A stretch of 64,000 nucleotides of DNA from Methylocystis sp. ATCC 49242 (GCF_000188155.2 NZ_KE124774.1:780736-844735); one strand, 5' to 3'. Counted from the stretch's first letter, positions 38,111-47,870 are shown. Notes: a model not told the origin generated them from the letters alone. Numbers and translations are program-made.

Positions 38111-38543
38111 GGCTGCCTCTTAAGACCGACTCCCAAGGCCCTCTCTTCCGCCGGCATGAATGCCGACGGACGATAATGGTTAACGCATGAAGTGTGCGAC
38201 TGTTCCTGTCTGGCCCAAAAATATATACAGGAATAATCACCTATTCAGAAGCTGCGGCCGCTTTTGCTTCCAGCTAGCGAGGTCGGCGGTCATTTATTCT
38301 CGCTGCTGGGTCATCGCCCGGACGATGCCGGTTCTCGACCAGATGATCGAGCGGGCGCGCCGCGTCCTAACGACGTCGCCATCGCTTTCAGCTGGGGGAC
38401 ATTGCAGCGAGAGGACGCCGTCAATCACCTGTTAAAGCACATGAAGAACTCTAAAAATGCAAAACATGAGATTTGAAAACATTGAAAATCAATATATTGC
38501 TACTTAAAGTTCCAGTTGAAGATCAGGAGAGCAAGGCGCTGGG
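38111..38543. other. 433-base AT-richer intergenic region before dnaE's 3' end
   Basis: No convincing gene. Both ends are clearly AT-rich compared with the surroundings (for example around 38215-38245 and 38445-38515), while the middle has normal GC. An open frame on the plus strand, 38264-38476 (70 codons, ending in a Lys-rich tail), reads somewhat protein-like but has no ribosome binding site. Possible remnant of transferred DNA. Confidence 0.4.
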
Positions 38544-41500
38544 TCAAAGGTGTTCGACGTCGACAACGCCGGGGATCGCGCGCAGGGCGCTCGCCACCTG
38601 GGCGTTCACCGGGTAGCTTCCCGGGAGGCGGATCTCGATTTCCTCGGGCGCGACGTCGCGCTTGATGAGCAGCGAAACTTCGCCTTCGCCCTTTCCAGTA
38701 AGCTTGTTTTTAATCCTGTCCAACGGACTTTGATCTCTTACGACTATCCGCAATCCCTTCTGGGCGCGCGCCGCGGCATTGGCCAGAGGCTCGACCGCGA
38801 CGATCCGGGCACGCACGTCTTCGCCCTCGACGCTCGCCGAAAGGGTCACCAGCACCGCCGCGCCCTTCTCCAGCACGTCGCGATACTGGTTGAGCGCCTC
38901 CTGAAAAAGTATGGCTTCATACTGGCCAGTCGTATCCGACAATTGCACGATGCCCATCTTGGAGCCGGACTTCGTCCTGCGCTCCGCGCGATCCAGAACG
39001 ACCGCCGCGAGCCGCCCCGCGGTCGCCCCGCCCTTCACGTCAGCGACGAATTTGGACCATCGCGATACCCTCAATTTGGGTAGGAGACCGGCATAGGCGT
39101 CGAGCGGATGACCAGACAGGAAGAAGCCCGCCGCGTCATACTCCCGCTGCAGCCTCTCGGCCGCATTCCAGGGAGTGACCCTGGGCAGAACCAGATCATC
39201 AGCCTCCGCCTCGCCGAACAACGCGTTCTGTCCGGCCTTGCGATCTTCGGTGTGGCGATTGGCTGCGGCCAGCACCGGTTCGACGGCCGCGAAAGCGGTC
39301 GCGCGATCGGGTTGAAGCTCGTCGAAGGCGCCGCAGGCGGCGAGGTTCTCGAGCACCTTCTTGTTCACTTCGCGCGGATTGATCCGGCGGGCGAAGTCCG
39401 AGAGACTCTTGAACGGCAGGTCGCCGCGGGCGCGAACGATCGACTCGGCCTGCCCCTCCCCGACGCCCTTGATCGCCGAAAGCGCATATCGGATGGCGAG
39501 CTTGCCGTCGGACCCCGGCGCTACGTCGAAGTCCACCCCCGAACGGCGGATCGAGGGCGGCTCGACGGCGATCCCCAGACGCCGCGCCTCGTCGCGGAAC
39601 TCGGCCAGCTTGTCGGTCTGGCTCTTGTCGAAAGTCATTGATGCGGCAAGGAATTCCGCCGGGTAATGCGCCTTGAACCAGGCTGTCTGATAGGCGATCA
39701 GAGCATAGGCGGCCGCGTGCGACTTGTTGAAGCCATAGTCGGCGAACTTCGCCAGCAGGTCGAAGATGAAGTTGGCGAGATCGGCCTTCACCTCGCGCTC
39801 GATCGCGCCCTTCACGAAGCGCTCGCGCTGGGCGTCCATCTCGGCCTTGATCTTCTTGCCCATGGCGCGACGCAGCATGTCGGCCTCGCCCAGCGTATAG
39901 CCGGAGAGCACCTGGGCGATCTGCATCACCTGTTCCTGGTAGATGATGACGCCGAAGGTCTCTTTCAGAATGGGCTCGATCTTCGGGTGATAGTAGTCGG
40001 CCTCCTCGTCCCCGAGTTTCACCGCGCAATAGGTGGGGATATTCGCCATCGGGCCCGGCCGGTAGAGAGCCACGAGCGCGATGATGTCCTCGAAACGGTC
40101 GGCGTGCATTTCGACCAGCGCCTTCCGCATGCCGGCGCTTTCGAGCTGGAACACGCCGACGGTCTCGCCGCGCCCGAGCATGGCGTATGTCTCGGGATCG
40201 TCGAGCGGCACCTTGGCGAGATCGAAATCCGGGTCGCGGCGTCGGGCCAGATCGCCCGCCATGGCGAGCACGGTCAGGGTCTTGAGGCCCAGAAAGTCGA
40301 ATTTGATCAGGCCGGCAGGTTCAACCCACTTCATGTTGAACTGGGTCGCCGGCATGTCGGACTTGGGGTCACGGTAGAGCGGCGTCACCTCATGGAGCGG
40401 CCGGTCACCGATGACCACGCCAGCGGCGTGAGTGGAGGCGTTTGAGTAAAGGCCCTCGAGCGCTCCCGCGACCTTGAAGAGCCGCGCGACGCGCTCATCC
40501 TCCGCGGCGGCCTCGCGCAATTTCTGCTCGCCAGCCAGCGCCTCGGCCAGAGTCACGGGCTTCGCGGGGTTCTGCGGCACGAGCTTCGCGAGCTTGTCCA
40601 CCTGCCCCAGCGGCATCTCAAGCACGCGGCCGACGCTACGGAGCACCCCGCGCGCAAGGAAGGAGCCGAAGGTGATGATCTGAGCGACCCGGTCCGCGCC
40701 GTAGCGGTCGCGGACATATTCGATGACTTCCCCGCGCCTCGTCTGGCAGAAGTCGATGTCGAAATCCGGCATCGACACGCGCTCGGGGTTGAGGAAGCGC
40801 TCGAAAAACAGGCCGAAGCGGAGCGGGTCGAGATCCGTAATGGTCAGGGCGTAGGCGACAAGCGAGCCTGCGCCGGAGCCACGCCCCGGTCCCACCGGAA
40901 TTCCTTTTGATTTCGCATATTTGATAAAATCCGAAACGATCAGGAAGTAGCCGGGAAAGCCCATCTTCTCGATGGTGCTCAACTCGAAGTCGAGTCGGGC
41001 GAAATAGTCCTCCCGCGCGTGTCCTTCCGCCGGTCCGTGCGCGGCAAGGCGCGCTTCGAGGCCCTCCGTCGCCTGTCGTCGAAGCTCTTCCGCCTCCACC
41101 TCGTTGAGCGGCCGGTCATCGGGCGTGTCGCGCATGAAACGCGGCATGATCGGCTTTCGGGTCTTTGGCCGGAAGCTGACGCGGCGGGCGATTTCCACCG
41201 TATTGGCGGTCGCTTCCGGGAGGTCGGCGAAGAGCGCCCGCATGTCGGCCCGGGTTTTGAACCAGTGCTCCGGCGACACGCGGCGGCGTTCGCTCACGCT
41301 TGTAACCGTGCCCTCGGCGATGCAGAGCAAGGCGTCATGCGCCTCGAAGTCTCCAAGGGAGGCGAAATAAGGCTCATTGGTAGCGACCAGCGGCAGGCCG
41401 CGACGATAGGCTATGTCGAGCAGCTGAGGTTCAACTTCAAGCTCAAGTTTAAGTTTATGTCTTTGAATTTCAATATAAAGTCTGTTATTGAACATTCGCT

Positions 41501-42005
41501 CGAGCACGTCCAGCCGGGCGCGGGCCTGCTCCGGCCGGCCCGCGGCGAAAGCGCGATCGAGCGCGCCGTCGGGTCCGCCGGTGAGCGCGATCAGTTCCTC
41601 GGCGTCCGCGGAGAGCGCGGCGAGAGTCACGTGCGGGGCGTCGCCTTGCTCGGTTTCGAGATAGGCGCGCGAGGCGAGCCGCATCAGATTGCGATAGCCG
41701 GCCTCAGTCTTGGCGAGGAGCACGAGATTGGCGAGACGCTCATCCTGTCCCGCGAGTCCCCCCGACTTGCCGTCGCCGAAGTCGACGCAAAGCTGCACGC
41801 CGGCGATGGGTTGGAGGCCGGCCTTCGCCGCCTTCTCGGAAAACTCCAGCGCGGCGAAAAGGTTGTTCGTGTCAGTGACGGCCAGCGCCGGCTGCTCGTC
41901 TCGCACCGCGAGATCTATGAGCTTGCCGATGGATAATGCGCCCTCGCGCAGCGAGAAGGCGGTGTGGACATGGAGATGGACGAAACCGGGGTCGGCTTTG
42001 GTCAT
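38544..42005 (-). CDS. dnaE: DNA polymerase III alpha subunit
   Basis: Replicative polymerase of 1153 aa, from the ATG at 42005 (MTKADPGFVHLHVHTAFS). N-terminal PHP domain with HLHVHTAFSL; palm with the catalytic acidic residues in PDFDIDFCQ; fingers, then tandem helix-hairpin-helix, OB-fold (GKGAAVLVTL region) and a C-terminal domain. Length and order match DnaE1. A short AT-rich patch in the PHP domain encodes a Lys/Leu/Glu run (about 41430-41490) that looks inserted. The 45 codons upstream of 42005 are not part of the protein. Confidence 0.97.
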   Translation of the reverse strand: MTKADPGFVHLHVHTAFSLREGALSIGKLIDLAVRDEQPALAVTDTNNLFAALEFSEKAAKAGLQPIAGVQLCVDFGDGKSGGLAGQDERLANLVLLAKTEAGYRNLMRLASRAYLETEQGDAPHVTLAALSADAEELIALTGGPDGALDRAFAAGRPEQARARLDVLERMFNNRLYIEIQRHKLKLELEVEPQLLDIAYRRGLPLVATNEPYFASLGDFEAHDALLCIAEGTVTSVSERRRVSPEHWFKTRADMRALFADLPEATANTVEIARRVSFRPKTRKPIMPRFMRDTPDDRPLNEVEAEELRRQATEGLEARLAAHGPAEGHAREDYFARLDFELSTIEKMGFPGYFLIVSDFIKYAKSKGIPVGPGRGSGAGSLVAYALTITDLDPLRFGLFFERFLNPERVSMPDFDIDFCQTRRGEVIEYVRDRYGADRVAQIITFGSFLARGVLRSVGRVLEMPLGQVDKLAKLVPQNPAKPVTLAEALAGEQKLREAAAEDERVARLFKVAGALEGLYSNASTHAAGVVIGDRPLHEVTPLYRDPKSDMPATQFNMKWVEPAGLIKFDFLGLKTLTVLAMAGDLARRRDPDFDLAKVPLDDPETYAMLGRGETVGVFQLESAGMRKALVEMHADRFEDIIALVALYRPGPMANIPTYCAVKLGDEEADYYHPKIEPILKETFGVIIYQEQVMQIAQVLSGYTLGEADMLRRAMGKKIKAEMDAQRERFVKGAIEREVKADLANFIFDLLAKFADYGFNKSHAAAYALIAYQTAWFKAHYPAEFLAASMTFDKSQTDKLAEFRDEARRLGIAVEPPSIRRSGVDFDVAPGSDGKLAIRYALSAIKGVGEGQAESIVRARGDLPFKSLSDFARRINPREVNKKVLENLAACGAFDELQPDRATAFAAVEPVLAAANRHTEDRKAGQNALFGEAEADDLVLPRVTPWNAAERLQREYDAAGFFLSGHPLDAYAGLLPKLRVSRWSKFVADVKGGATAGRLAAVVLDRAERRTKSGSKMGIVQLSDTTGQYEAILFQEALNQYRDVLEKGAAVLVTLSASVEGEDVRARIVAVEPLANAAARAQKGLRIVVRDQSPLDRIKNKLTGKGEGEVSLLIKRDVAPEEIEIRLPGSYPVNAQVASALRAIPGVVDVEHL

Positions 42006-42138
42006 GTGCGGACTGCCGGGATATTGCGCGCTCACGCAGGACGCGCAGACATTTACTCGGATATGTAAGTCTACCGACTGATAATGGCCGCAGGAACAGG
42101 CAATTGCGCTTCGTCCACAGCGCAACCGTTGATTAACC

Positions 42139-42177
42139 AAAAAAGCAAAGCCCGGTGGAGGCGGACCTCACCGGGCT
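42139..42177 (-). terminator. Terminator of the phasin gene
   Basis: On the minus strand AGCCCGGTG and CACCGGGCT form a perfect 9-bp stem with an 11-base loop, followed by TTGCTTTTTT. It lies about 60 bases after the phasin stop. Confidence 0.9.
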
Positions 42178-42235
42178 CGGGATATTCGGGGCTGCGTCCC
42201 GGACGAACATGCGGCGCAGCCGTGTTCGCGCCGGA

Positions 42236-42574
42236 TTACTCCGCGGAGGTAAAAGTCTTCGTCACCGACTCCATCGGCTTGAAGGCTTCCTTGGCCATGG
42301 AGGAGTAGAGTTCGCCGATCTTCGTAGCCTCGGCGACGAAATCCTCATAAGCGCTCTTGGCGAAGTCGGTCTGAAGCTGGAAAGCCTCGTCGATCTTCTT
42401 CACAGAGATGAGCTTCTCCGCGAGGAGGCGGCTCTTTTCAAACGACTTCTTCGAGTAATCCGTGGTCTCGGCGGCAATGCTCTGCCAGCCTTTGGTGACC
42501 GCCGCGGCGGCTGCGGAAACAGCCTCGAACTGCTCTTTTCCGATCTGCTGCACGCTTTCGAAATTGGCGACCAT
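42236..42574 (-). CDS. Phasin-family protein
   Basis: A 112-aa helical protein that in this family coats polyhydroxyalkanoate granules. It has the phasin_2-type pattern: EQFEAVSAAAAAVTKGWQSIAAETTDYSKKSFE followed by LQTDFAKSAYEDFVAEATKIGELYSSMAKEAFKP. Phasins are usually highly expressed under carbon excess; the strong terminator downstream agrees with a monocistronic, abundant mRNA. Confidence 0.9.
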   Translation of the reverse strand: MVANFESVQQIGKEQFEAVSAAAAAVTKGWQSIAAETTDYSKKSFEKSRLLAEKLISVKKIDEAFQLQTDFAKSAYEDFVAEATKIGELYSSMAKEAFKPMESVTKTFTSAE

Positions 42575-42840
42575 TGGGCTCGTCCTTCTCTTGGCGGCTG
42601 ACTCGCAATCGCCGCCCTCCTGGCGGCGCGGCGTGCGCGCCTGCTAACAGATTTCTATATATGCGCTGCACAAAAGTTCGTCAATAAAAATGTTGCGTCG
42701 CAAAATCAGCCAAAAAAATTCATGTGCCGCTTAACCGCCGGGTAACCGCGTTCTTCTAGCCTGATCAACTGTGGCGTTTTGGCGACGCTGCCTCCCCGGG
42801 CGTTCCGCCAGTTCAAACGCCAGTAGTTGAGGCGAGTAAA

Positions 42841-44619
42841 ATGTTGAAACCGAGTCTATTGGACCGCCTGGCGCAGCCACGCTCCCTGGCGGCAATCTTC
42901 ACGGTCATTATGGCCTTCGTGGCGATTTCGGCGATCCCCGCGGAGGCGCGTCGTCATGGCTACCGCCAGCATTACGCCTATCGCCACACCTATCACCATT
43001 ATTTCGCGCAGCACCGCGGCTATGCGCGTCATGCACGCAGTTATCGCATCGAGCGGGCGCGGTATTCGGGCGGCGACGGCGGAATTGTCGGCGAGCATCG
43101 CGGCTTTGCCGCCATCGTGGTCGATGGCAACAGCGGCAAGACGCTCTATGCGCGCAACGAGCACGAGCTCCGACACCCCGCTTCCGTCACCAAGGTGATG
43201 ACGCTCTATCTGCTTTTCGAGCAACTCGAGAAAGGCAAGCTGCGTCTCGACTCCCCGCTGATGATCTCCTCCCATGCCGCCGCGCAGGCGCCGTCGAAAC
43301 TCGGCCTGCGGCCCGGCGAGACGATCAGCGTCGAAAACGCCATCAAGGCCGTGGTCACCAAATCCGCCAACGACATCGCCTGCGCGATCGCGGAAAACAT
43401 CGGCGGCGACGAGCACACATTCGCGCAGATGATGACGCGCAAGGCTCATGCTCTCGGAATGCGCAACACGCATTACGAAAACGCGTCGGGCCTGCCCGAT
43501 CCCGGCCAGATCACGACCGCTTATGACCTCGCGGTGCTCGGCCGCGCCATTCAGGATCGCTTCCCGCGCTACTACCGCTATTTCTCGACGCACAGCTTCG
43601 CCTACAATGGCGCGCTGCACCGCAACCACAACCATCTCCTCGGTCAGGTCGAGGGCATGGACGGCATCAAGACCGGCTATACGCGCGCCTCCGGCTTCAA
43701 CCTGCTGACATCGGTCCGTCGCGGCAATCATCACATCGTCGCCGTCGTCATGGGCGGCGCCACCGCCGGCGGTCGCGACCGGATCATGGCGGGGCTGATC
43801 GAGGACAATATCGGCGGCGGAGCGTCGATCCGCACCGCGGCGGCAATTACCGAGGACTCCGCCGCAGAGCAGCTCGCGGAGGAGTCGCCGGTTGACCGCG
43901 TCCAGGAGCGCCAGCCCGAGCGTTTCGCCGAGCGTGAGGTAGAACGCCCGGTCGATCGTCAGGTTGAGCGCGTCGCTTATGCGGAAGAGCCGTCGGTCGA
44001 GTCCGACGAGGTCGCGTCCATCCCGGAGCCCCGCGTCCTGCGTCGTCCAGCCGCGCCCGCCCCCGCCGCCCAGATCGTTCCGCCCGCTCCGATCCCCGGC
44101 CGTGAGAAGGCCGAGAAGATCGAGAAGGCCGAAAAGCCCGCCCAAGTTCGCCCGGCCTTCGTCTCCGGCGTGCAGAAGCGCGTCGCGGAGGAAAGCCCGG
44201 ACAAGAAAAAGAGCGCCAAAAACCAGGCCAAGAATGACATAGCCGCCATCATCGACGGCTCCACGACGAGCCGCGTCGCCAGGTCCCGCGAGGTCACGGT
44301 AGCGACGACGACGCCCTCCGCGATCCGTTCCACCAACTCGCAGGTCGCCAAGGCCGATCCGGCGCGGCCGTCCCGCCCCGGCTGGATGATCCAGATCGGC
44401 GCGGCCGAGAATCCGGACAAAGCCAATCAGCTCCTGTCGCGCGCTCGCAGCCAGTTGCAGGGCTTCCCGGTCAACGCCCGGGCATTCACGGAAAAGGTGC
44501 AGAAGGGCAATGAGACGCTCTATCGCGCACGCTTCGCCGGTCTTGAGGAACAGAGCGCCGAATCCGCCTGCAAGGCGCTGAAACGCTCCGGCTTCTCCTG
44601 CTTCACCACCAAGAACTAA
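42841..44619 (+). CDS. D-alanyl-D-alanine carboxypeptidase with C-terminal SPOR domain
   Basis: Periplasmic penicillin-binding protein (S11 family) trimming peptidoglycan stem peptides, 592 aa. After a signal/anchor segment comes an unusual His/Tyr/Arg-rich stretch (about residues 38-65). The catalytic domain has S-V-T-K (in HPASVTKVMT), S-A-N in VTKSANDIA, and K-T-G in DGIKTGYTRASG. A long charged linker with repeated VDR/VER-type units follows (about 345-385), then Pro/Ala and Lys-rich stretches, and a SPOR domain (about 516-590) that in this family binds denuded septal glycan, so it likely acts at the division site. Confidence 0.93.
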   Translation: MLKPSLLDRLAQPRSLAAIFTVIMAFVAISAIPAEARRHGYRQHYAYRHTYHHYFAQHRGYARHARSYRIERARYSGGDGGIVGEHRGFAAIVVDGNSGKTLYARNEHELRHPASVTKVMTLYLLFEQLEKGKLRLDSPLMISSHAAAQAPSKLGLRPGETISVENAIKAVVTKSANDIACAIAENIGGDEHTFAQMMTRKAHALGMRNTHYENASGLPDPGQITTAYDLAVLGRAIQDRFPRYYRYFSTHSFAYNGALHRNHNHLLGQVEGMDGIKTGYTRASGFNLLTSVRRGNHHIVAVVMGGATAGGRDRIMAGLIEDNIGGGASIRTAAAITEDSAAEQLAEESPVDRVQERQPERFAEREVERPVDRQVERVAYAEEPSVESDEVASIPEPRVLRRPAAPAPAAQIVPPAPIPGREKAEKIEKAEKPAQVRPAFVSGVQKRVAEESPDKKKSAKNQAKNDIAAIIDGSTTSRVARSREVTVATTTPSAIRSTNSQVAKADPARPSRPGWMIQIGAAENPDKANQLLSRARSQLQGFPVNARAFTEKVQKGNETLYRARFAGLEEQSAESACKALKRSGFSCFTTKN

Positions 44620-44679
44620 GAGGGGCGCGCCGCTATGTCCGCCAGCTGGGATCAGAACTTCGGCTCTGGTCGGCGCCCC

Positions 44680-45396
44680 TCAATGATGTCGCCGCATCAG
44701 GACATCCTTGGCTTCATTCACCCGGGCCGCCAGAGCCGTCGTCCCGCCAAGGTCTGGATGAAATTTCTTCATCAGATCGCGGTGCGCCCGCGCGATTTCG
44801 TCGGCCGCCGCGCCTTTTTTCAGCCCGAGGATTTCATAGGCTTCGTCCTCGGAAATCGTGCCCGCTCGGCGAGCGCGCGCCTCGCCCGCGCCGAAGCCCC
44901 CCGCGTTCTGGTTCGCATCGCCTGCCGCACGCCATCCGGGAAAGCGGCGATCCAGATACGCCTCTAGCAGGCGCGCTCCGTCGGGATCGTCCCGCTGGCA
45001 GATCGCGTAAAGTTCGAGGAGCGCGGGACGGGCGAGAGAAGAAAGACGTTTCCCCTCATCCTTTCCCGCAAGGATGACTCCGCTGATCGCGCCGGTGGAG
45101 TGATCGAGCTCCATCTCGATCATCGCGGAACGGACGCGGGATACGCCAGCGCCCCCTGCCCCAGCGTTACGCAATCCCCGGGGGACCGAAAAACCCATCA
45201 GCCAGAAGCCGAACCCTCCGAGCGCCAGCCCGAGGTCGAGCCGCCCGCGCAGCAGTAGCAGCCCGCCGAGCGCCATGAGCGCGAAGCCGCCGCCCCGCCG
45301 GATGATCTGCGCCAGCGCCGCGGGCGAGGCTTTGGTGTAGGCCTTCAACGCGACCAGCGTAAGAACGAGCGCGAAAAATCCGAGAAGGACAGGCAT
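44680..45396 (-). CDS. Membrane-anchored J-domain protein
   Basis: A 238-aa protein with two or three N-terminal hydrophobic segments (residues 1-20 and about 36-70) and a C-terminal J domain of about 55 residues: EDEAYEILGLKKGAAADEIARAHRDLMKKFHPDLGG. The HPD tripeptide needed to stimulate DnaK ATPase is intact. Such TM-plus-J proteins are common in Hyphomicrobiales. It starts three bases after the stop of the VWA gene, so the two form an operon. Confidence 0.88.
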   Translation of the reverse strand: MPVLLGFFALVLTLVALKAYTKASPAALAQIIRRGGGFALMALGGLLLLRGRLDLGLALGGFGFWLMGFSVPRGLRNAGAGGAGVSRVRSAMIEMELDHSTGAISGVILAGKDEGKRLSSLARPALLELYAICQRDDPDGARLLEAYLDRRFPGWRAAGDANQNAGGFGAGEARARRAGTISEDEAYEILGLKKGAAADEIARAHRDLMKKFHPDLGGTTALAARVNEAKDVLMRRHH

Positions 45397-45399
45397 GGC

Positions 45400-46113
45400 T
45401 TATCTTGCCCCCATCTGCGACAGAAGCAGGCGCGCGGCTCCCTCGCCCCGCTCCGCCCGACGCTCCAGCTCCATCATCCCGCCGACGGCGTAGGCCGCCG
45501 CCGCGCCTAGCAGTTCCGCGAGGCGACGCGGGGCCGACGAGTCGAAGGCCACATGGGCGCCGCCCGTGAGGCGAGCGATTTCGCGATAGGCGCGCTGCGT
45601 CTCCAGGTCGGCCCCCTCCTGAAACATGAAGGCTTTGAGCCCCAGCAATCCGAGTTCTCCGGCGGTCGACGCGAGAGCGTCGGGGTTTTCCTCCATCGCG
45701 TCGCCGATATAGACCAGAGCGCCCACGCGCTGTGCGCGGGTTTCATCGAGCGCATGGCTCAGCACCCTGCCGATCTGGGTCTTGCCGCCGCGACAGGAAA
45801 TCTTCGCCATCAGGGCGCCAAGCCCCTCGCCGCCCGAGACGAAACGTGAAGCGCGGCATTCTCCGAACCCTCGAAAATAAACCAGCTGAACATCCAGTCC
45901 GCCATGCGCGGCGGTCGTGCGGAACATTTCGCCCTGTATCGACTGCGCCAGATCCCAGGTGGGCTGTCGGCTCATCGTGGCGTCGAGCGCGAAAATCAGG
46001 CGTCCCCGCGAGGCGCGCGAATCCGTGACGCTTCTCGCCTTTTCGAGAAATGCGTCGATCGCACTATTCTGTGCGGGTCGCGTCGCCGGCGTCTTGTTCA
46101 GGTCATCGCCCAC
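45400..46113 (-). CDS. VWA-domain-like protein
   Basis: A 237-aa cytoplasmic protein with a von Willebrand factor A-type fold: RLIFALDATMSRQPTWD carries a D-x-T/S-x-S-like MIDAS (DATMS), and later VGALVYIGDAMEEN and GGKTQIGRVLSHAL. Similar proteins in alphaproteobacteria are annotated only as VWA domain-containing. The start is a GTG at 46113. It is cotranscribed with a J-domain protein, hinting at a chaperone-linked role, which is inference. Confidence 0.75.
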   Translation of the reverse strand: MGDDLNKTPATRPAQNSAIDAFLEKARSVTDSRASRGRLIFALDATMSRQPTWDLAQSIQGEMFRTTAAHGGLDVQLVYFRGFGECRASRFVSGGEGLGALMAKISCRGGKTQIGRVLSHALDETRAQRVGALVYIGDAMEENPDALASTAGELGLLGLKAFMFQEGADLETQRAYREIARLTGGAHVAFDSSAPRRLAELLGAAAAYAVGGMMELERRAERGEGAARLLLSQMGAR

Positions 46114-46276
46114 GGCAGTTCACGTCGCTTGATGGTAACGCTATATAAAATCGGGCGTCGCCTCTTGCAAAACAAGTGGCCGCAGAGGGGGCGAAGCGGC
46201 TTGCGCGCGCCCACGCCGAAGATTGCTCGCCTGGCTTTCGCGAAAACGGCGAGCGACGCAGCCGACGAGGCGTCAA

Positions 46277-46807
46277 GTGATCCGCAACGAGCTTCCTCCC
46301 ACGCCCATCGCCGCCTTGCCGGCGCAAGACAGCGAAAATGTGCAAAGTCTCATGCGCCGATTCGCGGAAGAGCTGGCCGCGGCCGGCGTGCGTATCGCGG
46401 GGGTGACGCAGACGCGCGTCGCCGACCCGGATGGAAAGACGCGCATCATGCTGCGCGATCTGTCCTGCGGCGCGCATTATCCGATCTCGCAGGATCTCGG
46501 CCGCGGCTCGGTCGCTTGCAATCTCGACACGGGCGAACTCGCCATGGCCTGCGCCGCCGTGGAGCGCGCCGCGCGCGCAGGCGCCGACCTGATCGTGATC
46601 AGTAAATTCGCAAAGCAGGAGGCGAGCCGCGGCGGCCTTTGCGACGCCTTCCGCGCCGCCATGACCGCGCGCATTCCGGTGATCGCGGCGGTGTCGCCGC
46701 ATTTCCGCGAGGAGTGGAGCGTCTTTGCGGGCCCGCTCGCCGAGGATGTCGCGCCGGATCGCGAGGCTCTTTCCCGCTGGTGGACGCGGGTGAGAAATCC
46801 GAATTGA
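46277..46807 (+). CDS. DUF2478-domain protein
   Basis: A 176-aa protein matching the DUF2478 pattern: GVRIAGVTQTR, RDLSCGAHYPISQDLGRGSVACNLDTGELAMA, ADLIVISKFAKQEASRGGL and TARIPVIAAV. The domain is often seen beside molybdate-transport and molybdenum-enzyme genes and resembles NTPase folds without a good Walker A; its function is not established. The GTG at 46277 has GAGG six bases upstream; an in-frame start at 46223 is less likely. Confidence 0.8.
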   Translation: MIRNELPPTPIAALPAQDSENVQSLMRRFAEELAAAGVRIAGVTQTRVADPDGKTRIMLRDLSCGAHYPISQDLGRGSVACNLDTGELAMACAAVERAARAGADLIVISKFAKQEASRGGLCDAFRAAMTARIPVIAAVSPHFREEWSVFAGPLAEDVAPDREALSRWWTRVRNPN

Positions 46808-46940
46808 AACGACGAGCACGACGACGCAATCTGTGACATGTTTGATGTCGCGAGGGGCACGCTCAAGCGCGATAGCGGATGCGCCGCCGGGTCTGACCGA
46901 CGTGGCGAGGCGGGCTTTGGAAGCGAGGGGGGAAACGCGG

Positions 46941-47816
46941 ATGAGACGATACAAGTCGCTACTGCTGGCCATCGGCGCAATTCTGGCTTCAGCCGTTCTG
47001 CCTTGCGCGGGACAGGCGGAAGAGGCCTCCGGACGAAGCGCCAATGCGTATGGCTACAACAATTTCGATCCATACACGCCAATATTCACCAGATTCCAGG
47101 TCAAGGACGTAATGACGAGCGATAGCCGGTTCACATACCTGCTCCTCGCCGACGCAATAAACTACGAACCGCTTCTGGTGGCGCGCGGAACCCAGGTGCA
47201 TATGGGCTTCTGGTCCGGCTGGGGCAATCACGGGAGCCTTGTGCGGCTTCTGGACAATATCAATGAAGGCCAGAACCCCGGTTACGACAGAAAGAAATGC
47301 AGCTCGGACTCGACCGAGCGAAATTGCGCCATCTGGGACGAGGGGCAGACCACATCCTTGCAATATCCGTCTTATGTGAGGATGTTGGTGGAGCACTGGT
47401 ATGACCGCGGCAACGCAGGACCAAGCGCCTGGACGGTGCCAATTTATGGGCGAATTTACAGAAACATAAATCCGCTGACCTTCGAGCAGGCCGACGTCAT
47501 TTGGGGCAAATATTCGCAACGATATGCGGACATGGCGCAGGAATTCTATCTTAGAACCGGCAAACCTGTGAAAGTCTGGTGTTTTGTCGAAGGCGCCCGG
47601 AAGAACCGCATTTTCTACGCTTACGAATATCCTGAGCTGCAAAGACTCGAACGCGCCGGCGTCGTGCGGGTCTATTGCGCGAAGAATCAAAACGCGAAAT
47701 GGACGAATCCGAACGATTGGACCGTCGGGTTGGGCTCAGCCAGTTGCAACAAGGACTCTGCGCCTGTCGCTCCGCGCGTTCCCGGCGAAATCATCAACGT
47801 GAGCAACAGAAAGTAA
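46941..47816 (+). CDS. Hypothetical secreted protein, 292 aa
   Basis: Begins with a Sec signal peptide (MRRYKSLLLAIGAILASAV, cleavage near GQA). The mature part is aromatic-rich (FTYLLLADAINYEPLLVARG, MGFWSGWGNHGSLV, YVRMLVEHWYDRGNAG) and has about five cysteines (CSSDSTERNC, VWCFVE, VYCAKN, SASCNK), compatible with disulfides in the periplasm. It uses less GC-rich codons than neighbouring genes. The ATG at 46941 follows GGGGGGA. No family was recognised. Confidence 0.7.
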   Translation: MRRYKSLLLAIGAILASAVLPCAGQAEEASGRSANAYGYNNFDPYTPIFTRFQVKDVMTSDSRFTYLLLADAINYEPLLVARGTQVHMGFWSGWGNHGSLVRLLDNINEGQNPGYDRKKCSSDSTERNCAIWDEGQTTSLQYPSYVRMLVEHWYDRGNAGPSAWTVPIYGRIYRNINPLTFEQADVIWGKYSQRYADMAQEFYLRTGKPVKVWCFVEGARKNRIFYAYEYPELQRLERAGVVRVYCAKNQNAKWTNPNDWTVGLGSASCNKDSAPVAPRVPGEIINVSNRK

Positions 47817-47870
47817 GATCGGTCGCCCGGTCAGGGAACTGCGGAGGATCGGGTTTCTTCGCCGCCGCCT

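Noticed and set aside
37758-38240. N-terminal extension of LipA to 38240
   Set aside because: It overlaps the small membrane-protein gene and lacks lipoyl-synthase similarity; the GTG at 37757 has a binding site.
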